Below are positions 26,988 through 37,141 of a stretch of 64,000 bases of DNA, piece by piece. The stretch lies in the NCBI GenBank assembly GCA_020080175.1, contig JAGHQL010000002.1:186001-250000 (forward strand), in the 5' to 3' direction. Both the position numbers and the translations under genes were made by a program. The notes below the pieces were generated by a model, which saw only the letters and a program-made list of their open reading frames with translations, was not told where the DNA came from and searched no databases. Each line of letters opens with the position of its first letter. The stretch's first letter is position 1. The DNA comes from Glutinoglossum americanum. Lineage: Eukaryota; Ascomycota; Geoglossomycetes; Geoglossales; Geoglossaceae.

Positions 26988-28395
26988 GTACTATCTCATG
27001 TTAGTAAGTGTGCTTAAACTTTGGTTTTGGGTCTACCTAAACTTGCATTGATATTGAGACCCGACATTCCGAGAAAGGTAAGTAGTGATGGGCTAAGGGT
27101 CTGTGATTTGGTTCTGGTGAGGTCAATGTGCATATGCTGTAGAAACGCGTTTTGGAGGCCAAATGTCCCCGTACTCTACTCACCTAAAGTCTATCCAGCC
27201 AAAATTTGAGTGTGAAAAGTTCTTTTTTTTTTTGATGGGTGAACCTAAAGTCGTCAGAATAGCTATGAGCTTGGCTGGAGCATGGGCCGCATGTTGATCC
27301 GAACTCGCGAGTCCCCTGCGGCTCTGCGCGCCGTGACATCATATTTAAGCCAAGTAACTAAGTGCATACTTTATTATTAGGTCAACAATTATGTCCGAGT
27401 CACTTTATCCTGCAAGAGGCGAAACGGGAAAAAGAAAACATTAGACCTCCGTTCTCATCCTGAGCCTCCAAATCTTGACTTTCGTTGGACTTCCATTACC
27501 GTCGGCGCTCACATTTCTAGACCCGGGAAGTTCTACAAAGTTTCAGAATAGCTAAAGCATAAATGGAGCTGTATGCTAGCTTAGAATCTTCACGTTATAA
27601 AGGAAGTGCGGGTATCGCGGAATTCAAAGTGGTTTGTTGCAGAATGCTCGGAGCACCACACCCCTGAGCAGCTCTGAAAGTGCAGTACTTATTGGTTCGC
27701 CGATTAAATTCCTACTTAGATTCGGTGACTAATGCTACCTTTAATATGTCCTACCACACTGCAGTCTGTCGATATATCAAGACTGAGAAATAAATAGGGT
27801 TTTGAGCTCTAATTTGAAATTTCCACCGCCACCCGGTTCACTCGGAGCACCGAGAAAGAAATCCTAGGAGCAAGCCTATGGCATCATCAATTTTCATCTC
27901 CACAAACACTTCCATACACGGAAGATGACGTTCCGCCCAGCGGCCTCGTTTCTGATAAACATTACTCATATTAGGATGTACTTTCGGCTGTATGACTAGA
28001 AGAAGGACAAAGGACAATGGGTATTTGCCTAATCTGGACTATACAGCAGCAAAAAAAAAAAACGATCCTCAAGACCCTGATCGGTTCATCAAAGCCATAG
28101 TTAGTTACACGATGATGAGCGGTGAGGAGCTAAGCTTAAACTCATACACCAAAGAGGTAAAGTATGACAAGTACAGTACATCGCGTCCAAAGACAGGAGT
28201 AAAACTGAGGAGCTCCCTTTCCGGCAGCGCCTTCTCCTACAGCGGTCCTTCTGATGATTGCCTTTCCAACAAATAACTGGCAGAATGCTATATCTCATTA
28301 ATTTAGCCTTTGTTTGCTCTTGCTAAGTAGACTGCGGAAAACATCAAATATGTCTGCATCCCAACACTCCACTATCCAGTTCATCATACGATGCA
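26988..28395. other. Intergenic region without recognised genes
   Basis: AT-richer sequence. A T10 run lies near 27225 and an A11 run near 28052. No frame shows family resemblance. Confidence 0.4.
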
Positions 28396-29443
28396 TTATT
28401 GATGCAATTGAGTACTTTCAAGCTCCACCGGATTATAGTTCACAGGCCTAGGATCCGCACGACCATCCAATTCTGGCTTCAGTACATGTTTCTCAGCAGC
28501 AGGCGAGGCGCTGAGTTCCGCGACAGGCCTTCCCGCTCTCGCAGCACCAGCACCATCCATCTCCGGCTTTGTATAAACCGCCTCTTCGGCCTGACCGGTG
28601 GGGCGAATCGCCTGGGTATTTCTCCGCCTTCTGAAGATCCACCAGCCGAGAGCTAAGGCCATAGCTATGACCCCGACTGCAACACCGACGCCAATGCCCG
28701 CCGCTGCTCCCGTCGAAAGGCCGTGTGGCAGGTCACTAGAGCTGCTTGCGCTCGCAGCCGCCGGTGACTCGATGCTCGACATCGGGCTTTTTGTGCTCGA
28801 AGCTGTGTTCCCAGTTGCAGTCGCTGTCGCCGCGGCAAAAGCGGAGAGATCTGATTCTTTCCATCGAATTTGCAGCGGATATGCCACATGCCACATATTG
28901 ACCAACGAGTCGGTTTCGATGCCGAGGGTGCGCTGGTCATGCAAGTTATCCATTAGATACGCGGTGGTTGCCGCCGTAAGCGCGCTATGGCACGCATGCC
29001 ACTGGCCCATTGTGCCCGTAGGGCAAAGATACGAACTAGGAACGAAACTATCAGAGCTGCGCTCAGTGGTCAGCAAGGTGGTGTATTTACGAGGGACAAC
29101 AGAAGGCCAACGTCTCCCCATTCCCCGGCATTAGATTCGTGGGACCAGCACATATTTTATACGACTCCGGACAGACGCCTGGGCTGTAGTACGACGTCAA
29201 CCATTGGTAGCCGCGCGAGTAGGGTGTCGATGATGGGCAGCATGACGATATTGCGCAGCCTTGAGTAAAATATGTCCAACTATGTGGATTTGTCAGTAGT
29301 AATGCTCCCGTTTGGAAATCCCAAAACTCTTTAAGGCAGTCGGAAGGGAGCGCTACGGGGGTTATTAATGGCCCTAGGTTGGTTGATGTTGTGATGTCTG
29401 GAGGGTAGTATTCCGAGTAAGTGGACTCGGCTGGCGAAGACAT
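28396..29443 (-). CDS. Cysteine-containing single-pass cell-surface protein
   Basis: Exons are 29443-29091 and 29047-28396 (43-bp intron with GCTGAC branch), encoding 334 aa. The N-terminal 150 residues contain cysteine pairs (GCAISSCCPS, VCPESYKIC, LAFCCPS, YLCPTG) in an extracellular-type arrangement. A Ser/Ala/Thr-rich stretch likely to be O-glycosylated follows, then one strong transmembrane helix (AAAGIGVGVAVGVIAMALAL) with a WWIFRRRR stop-transfer. The cytosolic tail is about 70 aa and ends LESTQLHQ. No N-terminal signal peptide is obvious, so the single helix may also direct membrane insertion. The layout resembles the many fungal proteins annotated as hypothetical WSC- or mucin-like surface sensors, but it has no WSC motif. 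Function unknown. Confidence 0.72.
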
Positions 29444-29695
29444 TTTTCCGGCCGGGTTCCTCGACGAGTGATTGGGACAGGGGCAGTTTAAAAGAATCTA
29501 ACACAGCTGGAATTCCAGCCGGCGGCTCAATGCAGGACTTGTCGAATGTCATAGCTGCGTCATTCACCAGTCCGTTCTCGGGCATGGGGTTATTGTATAT
29601 CACGACGATCTCCCATAGCCTGTATTCGCAAGGATCGTGTGGGGTAGCGAACAGTGACGTCGAATGTCTAGGAGCGAAGTGGGGAAGAGAAAGAG

Positions 29696-29722
29696 GTTTT
29701 CTTGGCAAAAAGCCAAGAAAAC
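29696..29722. repeat. Perfect 11-bp inverted repeat (hairpin)
   Basis: GTTTTCTTGGC at 29696-29706 is the exact reverse complement of 29712-29722, separated by AAAAA. It lies 11 bp before the MITE-like element that begins at 29734. It may be a terminator-like hairpin or part of an older insertion; nothing in the sequence decides. Confidence 0.6.
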
Positions 29723-29733
29723 AGTATACAAAT

Positions 29734-30084
29734 GGACGGCGAAAAATGTCGTGGGGTCTCGCTTATCTCCCTCACCTAATTTCTAACCCGCGCCTCGCTA
29801 AACTTGTACGCTCGGCCTTTGCACGGTCGGTCCTTGCTCAAACGATGGCTCTACCACATACTATTGGAGCTCGAGTTTAGGCGCTATCGCCTCTAGAGGC
29901 TAAAATACCTATTGGTCGTGTTTCCGAGTTTTCTGGGATACGCGGGGCCCCTACCCCTGGTTCACGGACTTTTTGCCCGCAAAAGCCCACTCAGGGCACC
30001 TTAACTAGAACTCAGGGTACCTCTAACTAAAGTTAAGCACTAGGCCCCTAAGCAATTCGACCCCACGACTTTTTTTCGCCGTCC
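29734..30084. mobile_element. MITE-like element with ~25-bp terminal inverted repeats
   Basis: The left end GGACGGCGAAAAATGTCG (29734 on, through GTGGGGTC to 29758) is mirrored by the right end (30059-30084). The reverse complement of the right end reads GGACGGCGAAAAAAAGTCG, then TGGGGTC. The arms differ by one substitution and one indel in the A run. The 351-bp interior has no coding frame. I find no clear target-site duplication (left flank ATACAAAT, right flank CCAGCACC), so the family cannot be assigned. It ends 267 bp before the QNS1 start and may contribute to that promoter. Confidence 0.65.
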
Positions 30085-30351
30085 CCAGCACCGTAGGTAG
30101 CTCACCCCAACTTCCGCCCCGTTTTCGCGCGAGCGGGCCGAGCCGGTGACTCGATAGGGTGATCACCCACCCCCAGTCTAATTATTCCGGTGTCTCGTTG
30201 AGCCGGCGCCCCCTCGTTGGCGAGGGCTTGCGACCGCCGGATAATGGCCCTGCCAAAATGCTGAGTCATGTATGATTCAGACTGCAACATAAATATCTCT
30301 CGCCTCTTTAGTTCTCAATTATATAACCACGCTATCGATTTCGCATTCACC

Positions 30352-33300
30352 ATGGGCCACCTTGCTACGTTAGCTACTTGCTCCTTGAACCAGTGGGCCC
30401 TCGATTTTCAGGGCAATGCGGAACGAATTTTAGAGAGCATTCGACAGGCCAAAGCAGCTGGGGGTAAGTTTGACGTCCCGCTTTCCTATCCTAAACTGTC
30501 TCCCGAGTTTTCCGGGAGCAGCTCGAGCCATTGGGAGGCAGGGGCAGGGTATCTCAAGAGTATTTGTGAGTTAAGCTTTTCAAAAAGACAGTACTAATGG
30601 AGGAAACGTCATTAGCCAGTTTGAGAATCGGTCCGGAGCTTGAAATTACCGGATATGGGTACGTTCAAGGCTTCTTCTGGTCTTGACCGGAATTTGAAGG
30701 CCAGTTTGGCTGCAAATACACCCTAGAGAGCCTTTAGACTCTTGGGGTATTTCCCTCTTGAAATTTTCAACTTTATATTGTCTCACGACGTGAGACAACG
30801 TCGGGTTGAGATTTTCAGGAACTAGGAGCGGTACACCAAACGAGCCTTCGATATATCTCCGGGCTCACCTTTTCAAGACTGGGCTCTGACCTTAATTATA
30901 GATGTCTAGATCATTTCCTCGAATCGGATACAGCGCTCCATGCCTGGGAGTCTCTTGTCGACATTCTAAACGATCCCGCTTCGATGGATATTCTCTTAGT
31001 ACCAGTCCCCTTTCTAGTTCTTTCATCATCATCTTATCCCCGAAGTACCCCTAAGAGCCCCAGAGGATAACTGTATTACCAAAGAACCTCCTAACCTGAG
31101 GCAGGATATTGGAATGCCAATTACTCATCGGTTCGTCAAATTTTCATATGCTAACACGCTACCCCCGAACCCGAGACAGTGTTTCGGTGGTGTACGCGGC
31201 CCTCTGGGGTATTGTTAAACCCACTAACTATGTCAATAGGAACGTTAGATACAATGCCCGCGTCATCAGTTTTAACAAGACTATCCTGGTATATATCTCC
31301 AGTTTTGTCAACACGATAACCCCGGAAACCCCTAAAGTGTTTCGGGGGTAAAAGCACCCCCGAGACGTACTGCCCGGGGTATTGTATTAAAGAATCCGCT
31401 AACTTTGTCAACAGCTCATTCGCCCCAAACTGAGCCTTGCCAACGATGGAAACTATAGAGAAATGCGCTATTTCTCACCATGGAAAGGAGAGCGTGTTGT
31501 CGAGGACTATTACCTACCACGAATCGCCCATAAGCTGACCGGTCAGAAGAAGGTCCGGATTGGGGATGCTCTCATCTCTACCCTGGACTCGTGTATGGGT
31601 ACGGAGACGTGTGAAGAACTGTTCACCCCTAATTCGCCCGGTATAGGAGCTGGACTTGACGGCTGTGAGATCTTCAGTAATTCTTCCGGCTCGCATCACG
31701 AGCTACGGAAGCTCAACACGAGGATCGATTTGATCAGACAAGAGACCCTCAAGAGTGGAGGTATCTATCTCTATGCAAATCAACAAGGGTGTGACGGTGA
31801 TCGTTTGTGAGTTTCTCCTTTCCTTTCGTATAAAATCCTAATTCACTCGATATTACAGATACTATGATGGCTCTGCCATGATAATCATCAATGGGAAAGT
31901 TGTTGCACAAGGTTTGTTGGTACATTTCTATTGCTTCTCCTTGGTTATGAGTACTAAGATCTTTTAGGCAGTCAATTCAGTTTGGCAGAAGTGGAAGTTG
32001 TTACCGCAACGGTGGACTTGGAGGAGGTCCGCAGCTACCGATCATCCAAGTCCCGTGCCATGCAAGCAACCCGGCAGCCGGCTTATGAAAGAATCGAAGT
32101 TGACATGAGTCTTTCTAAAGACTCAGTGGAAGTTGACCCATTGATCTCTCCTAGTCCCGAGCTTGAGATTAGACTTCATAAACCAGAGGAGGAGATTGCG
32201 TTCGGACCGGCATGCTGGATGTGGGACTACTTGAGACGCTCGCAACAGGCCGGGTTCTTTCTCCCATTGGTAAGATCAATCCTCCAATATATTTTCCTTT
32301 GGTTTGCGAGGTTAGTGGGAAGAGTAGCTGCTCCTGATCACAGCGTTTCGGTCGCTCAGAGCTTGAAATTCCCGGAACTCGCTAACCAAGCATTCTAGTC
32401 CGGAGGCATAGATTCATGCGCCACCGCCGTAATTGTCCACAGCATGACAAGATTGGTATACAAAGATGTCATCGAGGGTAAAAACTCTCAAGTTCTCAAG
32501 GACCTGTTGAGAATTGTGGGAGAGCCTTCGAACTCAACCTGGCGCCCAAGTTCCCCTGCAGATATCGCTTCGAGACTCTTTCACACAGCATACCTTGGAA
32601 TGGCTGAGAACAGTTCCCCCGCTACCCGAAGTCGTGCCAAGGATTTGGCGAAAGACCTTGGTGCTTACCATCTCGATCTCAATATTGATACCGTATGTTC
32701 ACTCCTATTTCCCCATACATGCTCTCACCCTTGAGCGCTCATTTTCCTCCTCATCTCTTATAGCATAGTACTGATTTTCTCAGGTCGTTAATGCAGTGAC
32801 TGCCCTCTTCTCGACTGTGACTAAATACACTCCACAATACAAAATGTATGGGGGATCATGGGCATCCAACCTCGCGCTTCAGAACATCCAAGCGAGATTG
32901 AGAATGGTTCTTTCGTAGGTTTCTAAAACCTGCCTCCAGGGCATCGTATTGACGAAGAACCCGCTAACTTTACGGAAGCTATCTTTTTGCTCAACTGCTA
33001 CCCACAGTCCGAGGCAGAAACGCAGAGAACGCAGAGACGCAACAACCGGGCAGTCTCCTCGTTCTGGGATCTGCAAATGTGGATGAATCTCTTCGTGGGG
33101 TAAGTGTCATTCGCCCAAGTTCCACCTGGCATGAAACCTATATCTTGAGTAGTTCACTCTCATGGTATCATCTCAGGCCGTATGAGATAAATAGCCCCTT
33201 CATATTTTGTGGAAACGCTAACTAAGATTTCAATATACAGTATCTGACCAAATACGACTGTTCAAGCGCAGACATAAATGTAAGCCCTCCGCTCCGCGGA

Positions 33301-34296
33301 CCTTTCTTTATCACCATATTCTCATGCGTAACTGTATTGGCGAAAAGTCCGCTAACCTGATGCCAGCCCATAGGTGGTGTGAGTCTGAAGTTCTTGGAGC
33401 AAAAACCCCCGAAACAGGATGTTTCAAAAGCATGTTACACTCAAGACATATGGTTTAAGAACAAAGCCATAGTATTTATCTTGAGAATGCATGACTCTTG
33501 GATCAGAACCTGCACTCACTACTCCCCAAACATTCCGGAACTAGTAAACTAACTTCGAGATTACCACCACAGATTTCCAAAAACGATCTTAAGAAGTTCA
33601 TCCTATGGTCATCGGCAAGCTTCTCCTTGCCTGTTCTCAAAGACTTCGTGAGTCTCCAGCAGAACTCCTATCCTGAAGGCTCTCAGAAGAGGGAACCCGG
33701 GGAGTTCCTGAGAAGGAGGCAAGACTGACTAACAATGTCATACAGATTGATGCACCTCCAACAGCTGAGCTGGAGCCCATCACGGATACCTACACGCAAT
33801 CAGATGAGGCTGACATGGGCATGTCTTGTAAGCTTTGTTTCCCCCAACACTCACCCATACACTCCTCACCCCGACCCACCCAGCCTCACTTATTACCTCG
33901 GAACCCCTCCTACTCAAACCCTCAGCTAACACTCTCCTGGACAACGAACTCTCAATATACGGCCGCCTCCGCAAAATCGAGAAACTTGGCCCCTACGGCA
34001 TGTGGTCCAAACTCCTCCACACTTGGGGCGACACCATCTCCCCACAGCAAACCTACGAGAAGGTCAAGTGGTTTTTCCGCTGCTACAGCATCAATCGACA
34101 TAAGATGACAACCCTCACTCCATCCTACCACGCAGAAGCCTACTCCCCCGACGACAACAGATTCGATCTCCGGCCATTTTTGTACCCAGGCTTCGAGCAC
34201 GCTTATAAGAAGATTGAGAATCGGATTGCGGCTATGGGGGTGATGGGAACAAAAGTTCTGGAGGGTGTTGGGGCGGAGGGGAAAAAGACTGTTTAG
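30352..34296 (+). CDS. QNS1: Glutamine-dependent NAD+ synthetase Qns1
   Basis: Qns1 makes NAD+ from deamido-NAD+, ATP and glutamine. Sixteen exons are inferred: 30352-30463, 30616-30658, 30902-30998, 31105-31130, 31240-31288, 31415-31806, 31859-31911, 31968-32269, 32399-32692, 32784-32914, 32979-33099, 33241-33279, 33367-33378, 33573-33647, 33746-33827 and 33926-34296. They sum to 732 aa (yeast 714). The N-terminal nitrilase-like glutaminase has E in [11 protein letters not shown] in [11 protein letters not shown] and C in GTETCEELF. The synthetase half has the ATP loop SGGIDS, then [13 protein letters not shown] and [13 protein letters not shown], and ends [10 protein letters not shown]...YKKIE. 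Exon 13 is only 12 nt (P-I-G-G). The start of exon 16 is uncertain: an upstream in-frame AG also works. Fifteen introns is far more than its neighbours carry, and several are mutually similar. Confidence 0.9.
30779..30797. repeat. Perfect 9-bp palindromic arms in QNS1 intron 2
   Basis: TGTCTCACG and CGTGAGACA flank a single A, inside the 243-bp second intron of QNS1. It could form a cruciform or RNA hairpin. A possible relic of an insertion, but no terminal repeats were found around it. Confidence 0.55.
30999..33366 (+). repeat. Family of mutually similar introns in QNS1 (introner-like)
   Basis: Introns 30999-31104, 31131-31239, 31289-31414, 32915-32978 and 33280-33366 share a 3' segment of the form GTATTG, then an A-rich run, then CCGCTAAC and a short tail to the acceptor. 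The clearest cases are ATTAAAGAATCCGCTAAC, GACGAAGAACCCGCTAAC and GGCGAAAAGTCCGCTAAC. Introns 4 and 5 also share CCCCGAA-type and AGTGTTTCGG blocks upstream of it, and both contain GGGGTATTG. Ordinary introns in the window (YPT6, ESA1, URB1) share only branch-site-level similarity. Confidence 0.6.
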
Positions 34297-37141
34297 ATAT
34301 TCATAGGGAGGGTAAGATGTGGCGGGATGGTGGATGTTGGGTGCTTTAAGGATCTGAATTTTTACCGTTACTACTGAGGGCAGAATACTCCACGCACGAA
34401 ATCGCTGATTTGGTGTAAGAATACGGATTATTTGCAATATGTGTTTACGACACACTTTCGAGAGGTACCCGACTATTTCCCTATTTTCCTAGGCGAAGTT
34501 GGGCAATTCTGTACCCTTAACTTTACTATTCTTCAGATCCCGGGGTTTTTGAGAGGTTTCCCTAAATCCTCTTGCCATTCCTTATCCGAGTAGTCGTTAT
34601 ATCATTTGGTCCCTCAGGCTACATTTTTTAACTAAACGCACCCTAGATCTCATCAAGGCATACCTTAATACTCAGAGGCCCTAAACTGCTCTAATTAGGA
34701 ACAGAATAAAGGTCTCCTACTATGGGTCAAATAGTTCCTCCAGGTTCCTAGTCCTAAATATTATTGATTCCCTTAAAAGTGCTTGTGAAAGGCTTGCTTT
34801 TATGCTAGGAGTGGGGTTTGCTGTCCTTATATTGATTTAAATAGCTAATCACGAAGTTTTCTCTGGCAGCTAGCCTGTGAGGTGCAGCTCAGGGTGCGGC
34901 TCCGATAGCCGGCACCACCTGCCACGATCGCCTCAGGTTGCTAGTTGGTGGTGCAATTGTGCAACGGTACGGGGATGACATCCCAACCTCAATGACAACA
35001 TGGTCGATTACCTTACATGGTGATGCTGGTACAATGTAAGGTCCGCAAGCTCCTCGCGGCTACGACGTACGGGTATGGCTGCTCGCAGAAGGCTCGTGGC
35101 TCAGTGCCCGCTTGCTGGTAGTGTGTAGGGTATCACTTAGACGATAGGCATGATATGGGAGATAATGAGGATGGATTCTAGCTCTGCCCGATGAGAGAAC
35201 TGATCGCTGGCCTCCTCCTGAGGCTCAGACTTCCTATCCATGATAGTTGAAACGAGGGAAGTTCGAGTTGGAGCTGCCCCTCATTAACGACGAAAATGGA
35301 CAATTTAGAGGAGATGAAATGGACCAGCTCACCCTTTTAAAAGCGGCGCCAGCTAGGTGAGGTGCGAGTGAGTGAATTACAGATTTCTGTTTTCTTCTAG
35401 AGCCAGGACCATATCCGAAGGATGCACCCTCAGATGTTCAGAAACGATAGACCTCCTACCCCTACCACTTTCCTTGTACAGAGCACTGAGGCTGACGCGA
35501 TGAATGCCCAGCCAGGCAGGCCAGAAGGAGTTGGGGAGAGCACCAGTCCCACTATCCCTGGCTTGGAAGAGTTCCTGAAGGAGCTAAAGGCCAAGCGGTC
35601 GAAGATTGAAATTAAGCATGTGGAGACGACATTACAGCTGTGGAAGTCGCCTGGCTGAAGTGAGTGCATTTCTGTAACTTGATGAATTACATTCAATGAT
35701 ATTCCATGTGTTTTCTTTATATCACAATTACATAGTCTCGGTAAGAAAGGGCAATTAGGGTGATGTGAGAGTTCCGGGTAGCATGGGTATTGTGGAAGCT
35801 TTGGTTCACCTGGTAGGTAGAAGGACGATTCTATTAAGCAGGTCGTGGGCGCGGTAGGTAAGCTACCCCTGCCAAGGAGCATGACTAATAACTAGCTAAT
35901 AAACCACCACTTCCACGGCATAGAAATCACCTCCACAGTATGCGGGTTTTATGCTATGGATCGCGGACGGTACCTGGGAATAGGGACATACATCAAATGG
36001 AACACGGATACTGGACTTTACGCTTAAGCGTCTTCCTATCACATCTGGCGGCACATCCCCCTGCCTAAAATTACTAGCTCCGGGGGGGGCATCCCACCAA
36101 AATTATAAACGCTAAAACATTAAATTATCCAGGGGTCACCCCACTCCGCCGTCTGCGGCTTGGCCCTAAGAACCGTTGGCCTGGGCCCTTACAGTTTTTG
36201 GCCTGGGCCCCTTTTGGTCTAAGCCCAAAAATCAAGGTCCAGCCCTCCGAGGAGTACACTGGTCAACTGCCCATAATTTTGGGCGCCTTCCTGGGACGCC
36301 CAGGCCACATTTTCCTACCTACGCTCTCCGAATTTCTGTAGCCAGCACAACACCACGTTTCGTGTGCCACACTTTCCCAAGCCCAGAACTGCGCAATAAG
36401 ATATATACCACAGGCAGTTGCCTTTGTTGCTGGCGGTTTGCGAGGCCATCGCCAAGGCCCGGCGAGTGTGCCTAGGCGAGTGTATGGCCCAGTTGAGTGT
36501 GTGTAGGGCCCAGGCGAGCTCATCACCGAGAGCCCGTCCACCCCTGAAAAGAAAAAGAACATTCTGACCACAATCTCAACCAAAACCTCCTTTCGCTTAG
36601 GTTCAGTCGGGGCTAAGCCAAGCCGACGTATCGGCCATTTTGGTTTCCTTCTGGCTGCTCTCGAGCAGCAATATTTTCAAAGTGGTCATCGAATGGTGAA
36701 CCTTTCGTCATGAGCTGCAATTCGACTGCCACGAGCTTTCCTTAGTTAGAATCCCTAGCCCCAGCGGTGAGCCAGCGTATAAAGGCCTTGCCTTTAGCAC
36801 TGGTTTTCCTCGAATGGTGGTATGGGGCTCAGAATAAGCCAATCATGGTATGGTGGTAAGCCACCAGGTTCAACACCTGCTTAAGGCGCCCAATGTTATC
36901 AATAGCACAGCCTCCCGATGAATCGCCGTCACGCCATTTTGAGGCTAGACTCGGCTGATAGAGCCCCTGAATTCACGATGTTACTTGTACTATCGCGGAA
37001 CAACGATATATACATCAACCGCGTGTTCCATTGAAAGGATTTTTCATTGTGAACGACTCAACTACCCATCATTCTTGATTAGTTCAAAGTTTTCAAGGTT
37101 AGTCGCATATTATTGAACAACCAACCTCTTCGCTGTCCCCT
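34297..37141. other. Accessory intergenic stretch
   Basis: No gene is confidently recognised in 2.8 kb. A 78-codon frame at 35422-35658 (MHPQMFRNDRPPTP...) is preceded by a good acceptor (TTCTTCTAG) and could be the last exon of a small unknown gene. An ACCTTACAT / ATGTAAGGT inverted repeat lies at about 35012-35042. The first copy of a 64-bp direct repeat sits at 35804-35867. A tRNA B-box-like GGTTCAACACC at about 36868 is not accompanied by a foldable tRNA. Confidence 0.4.
35804..35867 (+). repeat. 64-bp direct repeat, copy 1
   Basis: This 64-bp sequence contains TGGTAGGTAGAAGGAC, ATTAAGCAGGTCGTGGG and GCGGTAGGTAAGCTACC. It recurs at 40114-40177 in the same orientation and the same length with 6 mismatches (58/64 identical). 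The two copies bracket the 37.1-39.7 kb HET gene and the relic after it. Confidence 0.8.

Noticed and set aside
36846-36885. tRNA-like A and B boxes
   Set aside because: The GGTTCAACACC box is present, but the spacing to the A-box-like sequence is too short and no cloverleaf can be drawn.
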